In this document: one piece after another, positions 18,264 to 26,450 of the stretch | Layout of the letters: each line of letters begins with the position of its first letter | How positions within the stretch are numbered: position 1 is the first letter of the stretch | From: Hymenobacter sp. BT559 | GTDB lineage: Bacteria; Bacteroidota; Bacteroidia; Cytophagales; Hymenobacteraceae | Length of the DNA: 64,000 bases | Direction: 5' to 3' | NCBI RefSeq assembly: GCF_017571525.1 | Contig: NZ_JAGETY010000007.1 | Location: 62,001 to 126,000, forward strand | Notes under the pieces: generated by a model | Told to the model about the DNA's origin: nothing | The model's input: the letters and a program-made list of their open reading frames with translations, nothing else | Database searches by the model: none | Program-made: the position numbers and the translations under genes

Positions 18264-19058
18264 ATGAATGATTTAACTGTATCTCTCGTCCAAACTACCC
18301 TACACTGGCACGACCCGGCGGCCAACCGCGCGGGCCTGGCCGCCTTGCTGGCCAATGTGCTGCCCGGCCCGGGCATCACCGACCTGATAGTGTTGCCCGA
18401 GATGTTCACCACCGGGTTTAGCATGGAAGCCGCCAGCCAGGCAGAGCCCTACCCGGGCCCCACCCTCGACTGGATGCGGCAGCAGGCGGCCCGCTACGAT
18501 GCCGTGGTAACGGGCAGCGTGCTCACCCAGGATGGCGATGCCTACTACAACCGCCTGTTGTGGGTGCGCCCCGATGGCTCGCACACCACCTACGACAAGC
18601 GCCACCTGTTTCGGCTGGCCGGCGAGCACGAGGTGTATACGCCCGGCACCGGGCGCCTGCTCGAAGAGTGGCGCGGCTGGCGCATCCGGCCCCTCATCTG
18701 CTACGACCTGCGCTTTCCGGTATGGAGCCGCAACAGCTCGCGGGCGCCCTACGACCTGCTACTGTATGTGGCCAACTGGCCCCAGCCCCGCGCCGAAATC
18801 TGGCGCACGCTACTGCGCGCCAGGGCCATCGAAAACCTTGCTTACACGGTGGGTGTGAACCGCCTGGGTACTGACGGCGCCGCCCAGGAATACTCGGGCC
18901 AGTCGGCGTTGCTCGACATCCACGGCGAGTACCTGGCCCAGGCCGGCAACATGCAAACGGTACTCACGCACACGATTAAGGCTGCGCCGCTGCTCGAATT
19001 TCGAGAAAAAGCCCCCTTCTTGCTCGACGCCGACGACTTCGATTTAATAGGTGGCTAG
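18264..19058 (+). CDS. Carbon-nitrogen hydrolase, omega-amidase type (YafV/Nit2-like)
   Basis: This 264-residue nitrilase-superfamily enzyme has the full catalytic triad: Glu46 (LIVLPEMFTTGF), Lys112 (TYDKRHLFRLAGEH) and Cys146 (PLICYDLRFPVWSRN). The F-x-T-G-F and C-Y-D-L-R-F-P-x-W wording matches omega-amidases, which turn 2-oxoglutaramate or 2-oxosuccinamate into keto acid and ammonia. Pairing with a methionine/glutamine aminotransferase agrees with keto-acid salvage. A hairpin ends the pair at 19095-19139. Confidence 0.93.
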   Translation: MNDLTVSLVQTTLHWHDPAANRAGLAALLANVLPGPGITDLIVLPEMFTTGFSMEAASQAEPYPGPTLDWMRQQAARYDAVVTGSVLTQDGDAYYNRLLWVRPDGSHTTYDKRHLFRLAGEHEVYTPGTGRLLEEWRGWRIRPLICYDLRFPVWSRNSSRAPYDLLLYVANWPQPRAEIWRTLLRARAIENLAYTVGVNRLGTDGAAQEYSGQSALLDIHGEYLAQAGNMQTVLTHTIKAAPLLEFREKAPFLLDADDFDLIGG

Positions 19059-19094
19059 CGCTGGTATGAAAGGCTAGCGTTGCTTGTGAGGCAG

Positions 19095-19139
19095 CCTTGA
19101 ACCGGTCGGACGGCTGAGAGCCGTCCGACCGGTTCAAGG
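19095..19139. terminator. Strong hairpin between convergent genes
   Basis: A 21-bp perfect stem (19095-19115 with 19119-19139) and a 3-base loop. It has no T tract. It may belong to a dispersed hairpin family and probably acts as a bidirectional terminator. Confidence 0.65.
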
Positions 19140-19166
19140 TCTGGGCCGTAGGGGGCTGCGCACTAC

Positions 19167-21506
19167 TCATAGCCCTACGGCCAGCCGCTGGCTGGTGCTG
19201 GTACCGTCGGCGGCGGTGGCCTGCACCACGTAGACGCCCGGCGCGAGGCCGCGCAGGGCGAGGCGGCGCGTGCGCGCCAGGGCGGGCTCGGTGCGCACGA
19301 GGCGGCCAGCCAGGTCGTAGAGGCGCAGGCTGGTAGGCTGGGCGGTTTCGACGGTAACCGCCTCAGTGGCGGGGTTGGGGTAGAGGTTGAGGGCTAGCGC
19401 GGCGGCCGAGACACCGCGAGCGGCCAGCACCGTGCGGTTGCGGGGCAGGTAGCTCACGATGCCGCCGGTTTCGGTGCCCACGTAGAGCTCGGGTGCGCCA
19501 TCGTGGTTGAGGTCGGCGGCAGCGGCGGCAAAGCGCAGCACGTAGCCCTTGCCCAGGCGGGCAGGCTCATACTGGCTGGTGAAGCTGTTGTAAAACAGAT
19601 TAGTGGTGCCCGAGAAAGCGCCGCTCTGGTTTTGAAAAGCCGGGTAGAGCGTGGCGGTGCCCCGGCCATCGAGGGTGAGCAGGTCGGCCCGGCCGTCGCC
19701 GTCGAAGTCGGCCACGGCTGGAGCCAGGTAGGGCGGGCGGCTGCCCGCGTCGAGCAGCTGGCCGTAGTCGTTGTTGGCCAGCACAAAGAGGTTGTCAATG
19801 TTGCCGCCGGCCGCCGCGCCCTGGTTGCGGTAGTAGCGCAGGCTGCCGGTATTGGCCTGCGGGTTGTTGGTGCCCAATAGCAGGTCCACGTACCCATCGC
19901 CATCCACGTCGAAAAAGCACGGCGTATCGTTGCCCTGGCTGCTGGCCACCGTGGTGCCCGTAAGGCCCGCGAGCTGGAAAATGCTGCCCTGCGATGGGGT
20001 GAAAACCGCCGCCTGGCCGGCTTTGGCCGTGTTCAGGATGTAGCGCAGCTGGTTGGTAGTGCCATTATACACCGAGTACACAAGGTCGAGGGCACCGTCG
20101 TGGTTCACATCGGCCAGGGCCGGGCGCAAGCTCTGAAACTTGACGCTGGGCGTGAGCGCCGCAGTGGCCGCTAGGCCCAGGTAGTCGTCGCTCACGAGCC
20201 GAAACACCGGCCGCTTGGCCGTGCCCACGTTGCGGTAGTAGTAGAGGCTACCGCGGTAGTAGCCGTTCACGAGGTCTGCCTGGTTGCCGACCAGCATATC
20301 TGTGAGCCCATCGCCGTCGATGTCGCCGAAGGCTGGTACGCTGCCCTCGCTGGCGTCGAGCATGTCGTTCTGCAAAAAACCATCGCTGGCCAGGCTGAAG
20401 CTGGGCACAGCCGTGGCGCTGGCCGCCGTGTTTTGGTACAGCTTGACGTTGTGGCGCATACTCACGAAGTCGAGCGTATTGTCTGGCATGTTAGACGCCA
20501 CCACCAGGTCGGGTACACCGTCGAAGTTGGCATCGAAGGAATAGGGCGCCGGAAACACCGGTAGGTTCACCGGGGCCGCGCTGGTCGGAAACGCGCTGCT
20601 GACCCCGCTGGCCGTCACTAGCCCCTCTACAGTCGACGTGCCCGAGTTGAGCAGCCGCGTAAGCTGCGGGCAGTTGTCGCGGCCATCGAGCACGTCGAGC
20701 TTGCCGTCGCCGTTGAGGTCGATAAACAGCACGCTGTGGCCAGGGCTGTGCTGCACTTTATACACCGCGCAAGCCGCGCTGCCCGCCGGCTGATACCCAG
20801 CGCAGGTGCCGGCGCAGACTTGGAGCTGGCCCCAGTAGTTGGTACTCTGGGTGAACGAGCTGACGCCGCCGCAGGCGCCGGTGCTGGCGTTGAGGTACAG
20901 CTCCAGTACCGTCGAGCCCACAAAATCATAGGTCAGGATATCGAGCCGGCCATCGCCGTTCACATCCTGGATAGAAGGTGTGTTGTAGGCGCCAATGTTG
21001 AGGTTGCTGATGTAGCCATTGGCTACCGGAAACGTCAATTGGCTATTAGCCAAGACGAAGCTGGGCCGGCCGCTAGCCCCCACCACGTTGCGAAACACCC
21101 GGATGTCGCCCCCGCTGGCGTAGGTAAATAAGTCGGCGCGGCCATCGCAGTCGTAGTCGCGCAGCAGCGCCCAGCCCGAGAGGTCGCTCGGAAACAGCGA
21201 CTCATAGTCGGGGGCGTACTGCCAGCGGCGGCCGCTAGCCCCGGCCACGCTCAGGAAGGTGTAGCAGCGCGCCGTTTCGCGGTCGAAGGCAAAGAGGTCG
21301 AGCTGGCCGTCGCCATCGAGGTCGATGGTGCTAAACTGCGGCGTATTGAGGCCGCCCGTCCAGGCCTGCGCCAGCGTGTCGGTCCCCTGCACCACCTTGG
21401 CCACGCTCCCAAACACAAAGCCAAACTGGGTGCTCGGCGCCTGTGCCCGCACCACGCCAGTAGCGGCGCCTAACGCCAACATAGTCAAGAGGAAAGGACG
21501 CCGCAT
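19167..21506 (-). CDS. Secreted FG-GAP/VCBS repeat protein with T9SS sorting tail
   Basis: This 779-residue extracellular protein opens with MRRPFLLTMLALGAATGVVRAQ, a signal peptide. It then has about ten FG-GAP/VCBS-type repeats with calcium-binding acidic loops of D-x-D-G-D-G form, such as DLDGDGQLDLFAF, DVNGDGRLDIL, DIDGDGLTDML and DVDGDGYVDLLLG. These build an integrin-like beta-propeller. The last 75 residues form a type IX secretion tail (LNLYPNPATEAVTV ... GLAPGVYVVQ). Role and ligand are unknown; adhesion or polymer binding is usual for such folds. ATG 21506 is preferred to a TTG six bases earlier. Confidence 0.92.
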   Translation of the reverse strand: MRRPFLLTMLALGAATGVVRAQAPSTQFGFVFGSVAKVVQGTDTLAQAWTGGLNTPQFSTIDLDGDGQLDLFAFDRETARCYTFLSVAGASGRRWQYAPDYESLFPSDLSGWALLRDYDCDGRADLFTYASGGDIRVFRNVVGASGRPSFVLANSQLTFPVANGYISNLNIGAYNTPSIQDVNGDGRLDILTYDFVGSTVLELYLNASTGACGGVSSFTQSTNYWGQLQVCAGTCAGYQPAGSAACAVYKVQHSPGHSVLFIDLNGDGKLDVLDGRDNCPQLTRLLNSGTSTVEGLVTASGVSSAFPTSAAPVNLPVFPAPYSFDANFDGVPDLVVASNMPDNTLDFVSMRHNVKLYQNTAASATAVPSFSLASDGFLQNDMLDASEGSVPAFGDIDGDGLTDMLVGNQADLVNGYYRGSLYYYRNVGTAKRPVFRLVSDDYLGLAATAALTPSVKFQSLRPALADVNHDGALDLVYSVYNGTTNQLRYILNTAKAGQAAVFTPSQGSIFQLAGLTGTTVASSQGNDTPCFFDVDGDGYVDLLLGTNNPQANTGSLRYYRNQGAAAGGNIDNLFVLANNDYGQLLDAGSRPPYLAPAVADFDGDGRADLLTLDGRGTATLYPAFQNQSGAFSGTTNLFYNSFTSQYEPARLGKGYVLRFAAAAADLNHDGAPELYVGTETGGIVSYLPRNRTVLAARGVSAAALALNLYPNPATEAVTVETAQPTSLRLYDLAGRLVRTEPALARTRRLALRGLAPGVYVVQATAADGTSTSQRLAVGL

Positions 21507-21571
21507 AAGCAAAGGGCAAAAAGCCGGTACCGGCTAACAACGCCGGCCGGGCTGTAAGTTGCACCGATAAT

Positions 21572-21604
21572 TATTAGTGAGCAGTGAACAGTGGACACTA
21601 AGCA
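21572..21604. repeat. Extragenic AGCAGTGAACAGTG-type repeat copy
   Basis: The run GTGAGCAGTGAACAGTGGAC just before murF resembles the run at 43685-43715 (AACAATGAGCAGGGAACAGT). Both are short iterated patterns of GAGCAG/GAACAG that lie between genes. Confidence 0.45.
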
Positions 21605-21605
21605 G

Positions 21606-22904
21606 ATGACCCTCTACGACCGTTACCTCGCCGCCCAAGGCCAGGTCAGCACCGATTCGCGCCAGCCCCAGCCCGGCACGTTGTTTTTTGCCCTCAATGG
21701 CCCAAGCTTTCGCGGGGCCGACTTTGCAGCCGGGGCGCTAGCGCAGGGGGCTAGCCACGCCGTAGTTGATGACCCGGCCCTGGCCGAGCGCGACCCGGCC
21801 CACTATACCTACGCCCCCGACCCGCTGGCCGCGCTGCAAAGCCTGGCCCGCGAGCACCGCCGCCACTTCCGGGGCCCCGTGCTGGCCGTGACGGGCTCCA
21901 ATGGCAAAACCACCACCAAAGAACTGCTGACCGTAGTGCTGGCTCAGAAATATAACGTGCTGGCTACCATCGGCAACTTGAACAACCACATCGGTGTGCC
22001 GCTCACGCTGCTGCGCCTGTGTCCCGAGGAGCACGAGGTGGCCATCATTGAGATGGGCGCCAACCACCAGGGCGAAATTGGCAGCTACTGCCAGTGGGCC
22101 GAGCCCACCCACGGCCTCATCACCAACATCGGCAAGGCCCACCTCGAAGGCTTTGGGGGCGAAGAAGGGATTGCCAAAGGCAAGGGCGAGCTGTTTCAGT
22201 ACCTGGCTAGCCACGGCGGCACGGCCTTCGTCAATACCCTCGATGCCAAGCTGCCCGCGCTGGCCAGTCCGGTGCCGCAGCGCATCAGCTACCCCAGCCC
22301 CGCCGATACCTACCCAGCCACCCTGCTCGGCGCTAGCCCCGCCCTGCGCCTGCGCCTCTGGGACGGCACCGAGGTAGCCGCCCAACTTACCGGCGAGTAC
22401 AACTTTCCGAACATGGCGGCGGCGGCGGCCGTGGCCGCCTATTTTGAGGTGCCGGCCGCGCAGGTAGCCGCCGCGCTGGCCAGCTACAACCCCCAAAATA
22501 ACCGCTCGCAGCTGGTTCGCACGGCCGGCGGCAACGACCTCATCCTCGACGCTTACAATGCCAACCCTAGCAGCATGGCGGCCGCGCTGCGCAGCTTCGC
22601 GCAGCGCCCCTTGGCCGAAGGGCAGGGCCGGCTAGCCATCCTGGGCGATATGTTTGAGCTGGGCGAAAGCGCTGAGGCTGAGCACCGGGCGCTAGGCCAG
22701 CTGCTAGCCGAGCTGAAGCTGGACAACGTAGTGCTCATCGGCCCGCTGATGCAGGCTGCAGCACAGGCCCAGCCTGCTGCCCGGCACTTCACCGATAAAA
22801 ATGCCGCCGCCGTGTGGCTGGCCGGCCACCCGGTCGCCAGCCAGCTCGTGCTGCTTAAAGGCTCGCGCGGCATGGGCCTGGAAACGCTGCTGCCCCTGCT
22901 GTGA
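21606..22904 (+). CDS. murF: UDP-MurNAc-pentapeptide synthetase MurF
   Basis: This 432-residue cytoplasmic ligase adds D-Ala-D-Ala to UDP-MurNAc-tripeptide in peptidoglycan synthesis. It has the N-terminal substrate domain (STDSRQPQPGTLFFAL), the ATP-binding motif VTGSNGKTTTKELL near residue 100, NLNNHIGVPLTLL, the EMGANHQGEI segment and DAYNANPSSMAAAL in the C-terminal domain. The start is ATG 21606; a GTG 15 bases upstream is possible, but it falls within an AGCAGTGAACAGTG-type extragenic repeat. The TGA stop touches the long hairpin at 22904-23006. Confidence 0.96.
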   Translation: MTLYDRYLAAQGQVSTDSRQPQPGTLFFALNGPSFRGADFAAGALAQGASHAVVDDPALAERDPAHYTYAPDPLAALQSLAREHRRHFRGPVLAVTGSNGKTTTKELLTVVLAQKYNVLATIGNLNNHIGVPLTLLRLCPEEHEVAIIEMGANHQGEIGSYCQWAEPTHGLITNIGKAHLEGFGGEEGIAKGKGELFQYLASHGGTAFVNTLDAKLPALASPVPQRISYPSPADTYPATLLGASPALRLRLWDGTEVAAQLTGEYNFPNMAAAAAVAAYFEVPAAQVAAALASYNPQNNRSQLVRTAGGNDLILDAYNANPSSMAAALRSFAQRPLAEGQGRLAILGDMFELGESAEAEHRALGQLLAELKLDNVVLIGPLMQAAAQAQPAARHFTDKNAAAVWLAGHPVASQLVLLKGSRGMGLETLLPLL

Positions 22905-23006
22905 GTTATTCATCATTTAGCAATGAGCATTTAACAGGCGTTCTGCTTGCGTGAAAAGTGCCGATAGAACGTTTGTTAAATGCTCAATGCTAAATGATGA
23001 ATAACT
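22904..23006. repeat. Long inverted repeat filling the murF/rfbC gap
   Basis: Arms 22904-22936 and 22974-23006 are 33 bases long and match with a single mismatch, enclosing 37 bases. The arms overlap the last base of the murF stop and the last base of the rfbC stop. The AT-rich arms (ATTCATCATTTAGC) contrast with the surrounding DNA. It can act as a bidirectional terminator. Confidence 0.85.
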
Positions 23007-23554
23007 TAAAAAGGGTTTTCCAGCTCAGCTAGGGTCGGCAAAATGGCGTCTTTAGGTGATACCAGCGCCTCACCCGTCAGGCCCCAATCGATGCCTAGCC
23101 CGGGGTCATCCCAACGCAAGCCGCCCTCGGTGGTGGGAGTATAGTAGTCCGAGCACTTGTAGAGAAATAACGTGTTGTCTTCTTCGGCTACAAAGCCGTG
23201 GGCAAAGCCCTCGGGTACGTATAGCACGTTGCCCAGCCCGGCCGTTAGCAGCACCTTAACGTGCTGGCCGAACGTGGGCGAGCGATGGCGGAGATCCACC
23301 ACCACGTCGAGGGCGCGGCCCTGGGCCACCCGCACCAGCTTGGCCTGGGCGTGGGGCGGACGCTGAAAGTGCAGCCCGCGCAGGGTACCCGCCTTCGAGC
23401 TGCTCTGGTTGTCTTGCACCCAGTGATGGCGGGGCAGGCCCAGGCCTTCCATAGTGCGGGCGCTGAACGACTCAAAAAAAGCGCCGCGGGGGTCGCCAAA
23501 AATCCGGGGGCGAAATTCGAGCAGGCCCGGCAGTGCGTGGGTAATAACTTCCAT
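23006..23554 (-). CDS. rfbC: dTDP-4-dehydrorhamnose 3,5-epimerase
   Basis: This 182-residue cupin enzyme performs the third step of dTDP-L-rhamnose synthesis. The catalytic His lies in TLRGLHFQRPPHAQAKLV (about residue 61) and the active-site Tyr in FLYKCSDYYTP (about residue 137). FRDPRGAFFESF-like wording at the front and LYVPEGFAHGF complete the family pattern. A GT4 glycosyltransferase lies 14 bases upstream on the same strand, so the two probably form a cell-surface polysaccharide operon. The other rhamnose genes (rfbA, B, D) are not in this window. Confidence 0.96.
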   Translation of the reverse strand: MEVITHALPGLLEFRPRIFGDPRGAFFESFSARTMEGLGLPRHHWVQDNQSSSKAGTLRGLHFQRPPHAQAKLVRVAQGRALDVVVDLRHRSPTFGQHVKVLLTAGLGNVLYVPEGFAHGFVAEEDNTLFLYKCSDYYTPTTEGGLRWDDPGLGIDWGLTGEALVSPKDAILPTLAELENPF

Positions 23555-23568
23555 AGGTAGGGGCGAAA

Positions 23569-24720
23569 TTAAGCCTGAAGGGCGCTAGGATGGCCTTTGC
23601 GACCAGCTTCAGCCACAGCATCCAAATATTGGCGCAGCACGAGCTGCTCGTCAAACTTTTCTTCGGCCAGTTGCCGGCTGGCGGCGCCCAGGGCGGCTAG
23701 CCGGGCCGGTGGCAGCTGGGCTACCAGCAGGAGTTTGTCGGCAAGGTCGGCGGCGTCGCGCACTTGGCAGAGGTAGCCGTTGCGGCCGTTTTGTACGGTT
23801 TCGCGGCAGCCGGGCACGTCGGTGGTTACCAGGGGCTTGCCGCAGGCGGCGGCTTCGAGCAAGGTTTTGGGGGTGCCCTCACGGTAGCTGGGCAGCACTA
23901 CGCAATCGGCGCGGTGCAGGTGGGCGGCCACGTTGTCGCTGGTGCCCAGGTAGTCGATGTTGCCCTCGGCTAGCCACTGCTCGAAGGTAGCGCGCGTCAC
24001 GCCCACGCCGCCGGCCTCGTCGATGGCCCCCAGCAGCTGCAGGCGCACCTTATCGGGGCCTAGCGCGGCCCGCACCTGCTTGGCCGCTTCGAAGTATTCG
24101 ACAATGCCTTTTTCGTAGAGCACCCGCGCCACCATCAGGAAAGTAAAGGGCTCACCCGGCGCCTTTTCGGCTGTGAGGTCAGGCTTAAAGCGAGCCAAAT
24201 CGACGCCCGAGCCGGGCACCAGGCCCGTGAGCGCCGGCTTTATTAGCCCGCCGCGGATGAAGAGCTCGCGGTCGTCGTTATTCTGAAAAAACACCTTCTC
24301 CGGAAAGCGGAAGGCCAGCCGGTAGAGGCCTTTTACCACCTTGCTCACCAGGTTTTCGACGATGAAGGCCGTGCCTAGCCCGCTCACGTTGTTGATGCTG
24401 GGCACGCCCGCGATGCGCGCCGCCAGGGTGCCGTAGATGTTGGGCTTGATAGTGAAGTGCAGCACCACATCGGGCCGCTCACGCTTATACACCGCCACAA
24501 AGCGCCGCGTGAGCTGGGCGTCCTTGATAGGGTTGGTACCCTTGTTTTCCATCTGGATGGGCACGTAGCGGCAGCCTAGCTCTGTTTCCAGCCGGCTGGA
24601 ATAGGCGTCGGGCGGCGCAATAGCCAGCACTTCGTGGCCGGCTGCCTGCAGGGCCTTCACCAGGCCACGACGAAAATTCCAGATGTTCCAGGAGGTGTTA
24701 ATAACGAGGGCAACGCGCAC
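23569..24720 (-). CDS. GT4-family glycosyltransferase
   Basis: This 383-residue GT-B enzyme is of the type that adds the first or second sugar onto an undecaprenyl carrier (PglA/CapM-like). It begins RVALVINTSWNIWNFRRGL and has VVLHFTIKPNIYGTLAARIAG near residue 85. The nucleotide-sugar site E-x7-E appears as YREGTPKTLLEAAACGKPLVTTDVPGCRE near residues 277-300. No signal or membrane helix is present; membrane association would be peripheral. It is followed after 14 bases by rfbC, which suggests O-antigen, capsule or exopolysaccharide assembly. Confidence 0.9.
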   Translation of the reverse strand: MRVALVINTSWNIWNFRRGLVKALQAAGHEVLAIAPPDAYSSRLETELGCRYVPIQMENKGTNPIKDAQLTRRFVAVYKRERPDVVLHFTIKPNIYGTLAARIAGVPSINNVSGLGTAFIVENLVSKVVKGLYRLAFRFPEKVFFQNNDDRELFIRGGLIKPALTGLVPGSGVDLARFKPDLTAEKAPGEPFTFLMVARVLYEKGIVEYFEAAKQVRAALGPDKVRLQLLGAIDEAGGVGVTRATFEQWLAEGNIDYLGTSDNVAAHLHRADCVVLPSYREGTPKTLLEAAACGKPLVTTDVPGCRETVQNGRNGYLCQVRDAADLADKLLLVAQLPPARLAALGAASRQLAEEKFDEQLVLRQYLDAVAEAGRKGHPSALQA

Positions 24721-24847
24721 GGGCTAGCGGGGACAGAAAACAGAAAAAGTACTACAACGGCGCAAAGGTCGGGCCGGATGCCGCCCGAACCCGCATAAAG
24801 TAGCTGGGTCGGCTACTTTCGGGGCGGTTTTTGTGTTATCCTTCCTA

Positions 24848-25147
24848 ATGAAGCGTTTTTCTTTTGTCGGCTGGCTGCTGACTAGCCTTGCCGTCGCCAG
24901 TGCCGCCCAGGCTGCCCCGCCCGCTAGCCCCGGCCAACTCATCTTCCAAAAAAACTGCCAGCGCTGCCACGGCAAAGATGGCCGGCTAGGCCGCAATGGT
25001 GCCCACGACCTCACCAAAAGCAACCTCAACGCCTTCGGGCGCACCTACCTGGTGACTAATGGCATGGGCAAAATGCCTGCTTTTGGCAAAACCCTCAGCC
25101 CGGCCCAGGTCGAGCAAGTGGTGGCCTACTCGCTCACGCTGCGCTAG
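24848..25147 (+). CDS. Small class I cytochrome c
   Basis: This 99-residue periplasmic monohaem protein has a signal peptide (MKRFSFVGWLLTSLAVASAAQA), the haem site CQRCH (Cys37, Cys40, His41) and an axial Met76 in GKMPAFG. It is as short as cytochrome c6/c555-type electron carriers. Translation starts at ATG 24848; a GTG 15 bases earlier is possible. It stands alone, so its redox partners cannot be inferred. Confidence 0.92.
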   Translation: MKRFSFVGWLLTSLAVASAAQAAPPASPGQLIFQKNCQRCHGKDGRLGRNGAHDLTKSNLNAFGRTYLVTNGMGKMPAFGKTLSPAQVEQVVAYSLTLR

Positions 25148-25271
25148 GGCCGCCAGGCAGGTAGGGACTAGATAGCTCACGGCCAGAAGCTGCGGCAAGC
25201 TATTTCCAGGAAGAGGGTGGCATGCGTAAAAAGCCTACCTTCGGGCTGGCTTGAACACTTACTGCCTTCTT

Positions 25272-26378
25272 ATGAAAAAGCTTCTTTACCTGGGCCTGCT
25301 GCTGACTGTGGCCAGCGGTGCTGTCGCCCTCACTACGCGCCGAGCCCCGGCGGCCGCACCGCCCGGTATGGACATTATTGCCTACTATGCCGGCGACCCT
25401 ACTACCTTTAAGCAGTACCAAACCCAGGGGCTGACGCACATTATCTACAGCTTCTTGCACTTGAAGGGCAATGCGTTCACCTTCGACAAGCCCCAGTCGG
25501 AGGCCACGGTGGCAGCGCTGGTAGCTCTAAAGGCGCAAAACCCCAAGCTGAAAGTGATGCTGTCGCTGGGCGGCTGGGGCGGCTGCGAAACCTGCTCGCA
25601 GGTATTCTCGACCGCGCAGGGCCGCGCCGAGTTTGTGGCCTCGGTGAAGCAGGTGCTGGTGGCTTCGCACACCGACGGCATTGACCTCGACTGGGAGTAT
25701 CCGGCCATTCCGGGCCCGCCCGGCCACCGCTACACGCCCGAAGACCGCCACAATTTTACCCTGCTCATACAAGGGCTGCGCGCCACGCTAGGCCCCAAAT
25801 ATGAGATAAGCTTTGCCGCCGGGGGTTACCGCGAGTACCTGCAAAACTCGGTGGAGTGGAAGGCTGTGATGCCCCTCGTGAACCGCGTAAACCTGATGAG
25901 CTACGACCTAGTGAATGGCTATAGCACCGTCACGGGCCACCATACGCCGCTGTACTCCACCCCGCGCCAGCGCGCCTCGGTGGATGATGGCGTACACTAC
26001 CTCGACTCAATAGGCGTAGCGCCTAGCAAAATTGTGATTGGCGCGGCCTTCTATGCCCGCATTTTTGGCGGCGTCGGGCCCGCCAACCAAGGATTGTATC
26101 AGCCTGGCAAGTTCAAGAAAGCGTTTGATTACAAGTACTTCGCCGATAGCTTGTCGACGGCGCGGGGCTTCGTCACCTACTGGGATGACGTGGCCAAGGC
26201 GCCATATGCCTACAACGCCCGCCGGCAGGAGCTCGCCACCTTCGACAACGAAAAATCTATTGCCCTGAAAACCCGCTACGTGCGCGCTAAAAAGCTAGGG
26301 GGCATCATGTTCTGGGAGCTGACCGGCGACGTGCCCCGCCACGGTTTGCTCGACGCATTATATATGGCCGCGCGCTAG
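25272..26378 (+). CDS. GH18 chitinase-like glycoside hydrolase
   Basis: This 368-residue exported enzyme cleaves beta-1,4-GlcNAc polymers such as chitin by substrate-assisted catalysis. The catalytic motif D-x-x-D-x-D-x-E is intact in DGIDLDWEYP (about residues 135-144), preceded by the SLGGWGGCETC strand. Later strands carry MSYDLVNGY and the C-terminal W in GGIMFWELTGD. The N-terminus MKKLLYLGLLLTVASGAVA is a signal peptide. No carbohydrate-binding module or T9SS tail is present. ATG 25272 is preferred over an upstream in-frame start because it opens the signal peptide. Confidence 0.94.
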   Translation: MKKLLYLGLLLTVASGAVALTTRRAPAAAPPGMDIIAYYAGDPTTFKQYQTQGLTHIIYSFLHLKGNAFTFDKPQSEATVAALVALKAQNPKLKVMLSLGGWGGCETCSQVFSTAQGRAEFVASVKQVLVASHTDGIDLDWEYPAIPGPPGHRYTPEDRHNFTLLIQGLRATLGPKYEISFAAGGYREYLQNSVEWKAVMPLVNRVNLMSYDLVNGYSTVTGHHTPLYSTPRQRASVDDGVHYLDSIGVAPSKIVIGAAFYARIFGGVGPANQGLYQPGKFKKAFDYKYFADSLSTARGFVTYWDDVAKAPYAYNARRQELATFDNEKSIALKTRYVRAKKLGGIMFWELTGDVPRHGLLDALYMAAR

Positions 26379-26450
26379 GCCTTTGTCAACGTTTCCTGCG
26401 TAGTAGGTGTTCTTTTATCCTATCGCGGCCATTCCCGCCGCTCTTTTTCT

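Noticed and set aside
22904..23006. CRISPR-like repeat
   Set aside because: There are only two inverted arms, not direct repeats with spacers, and no cas gene.
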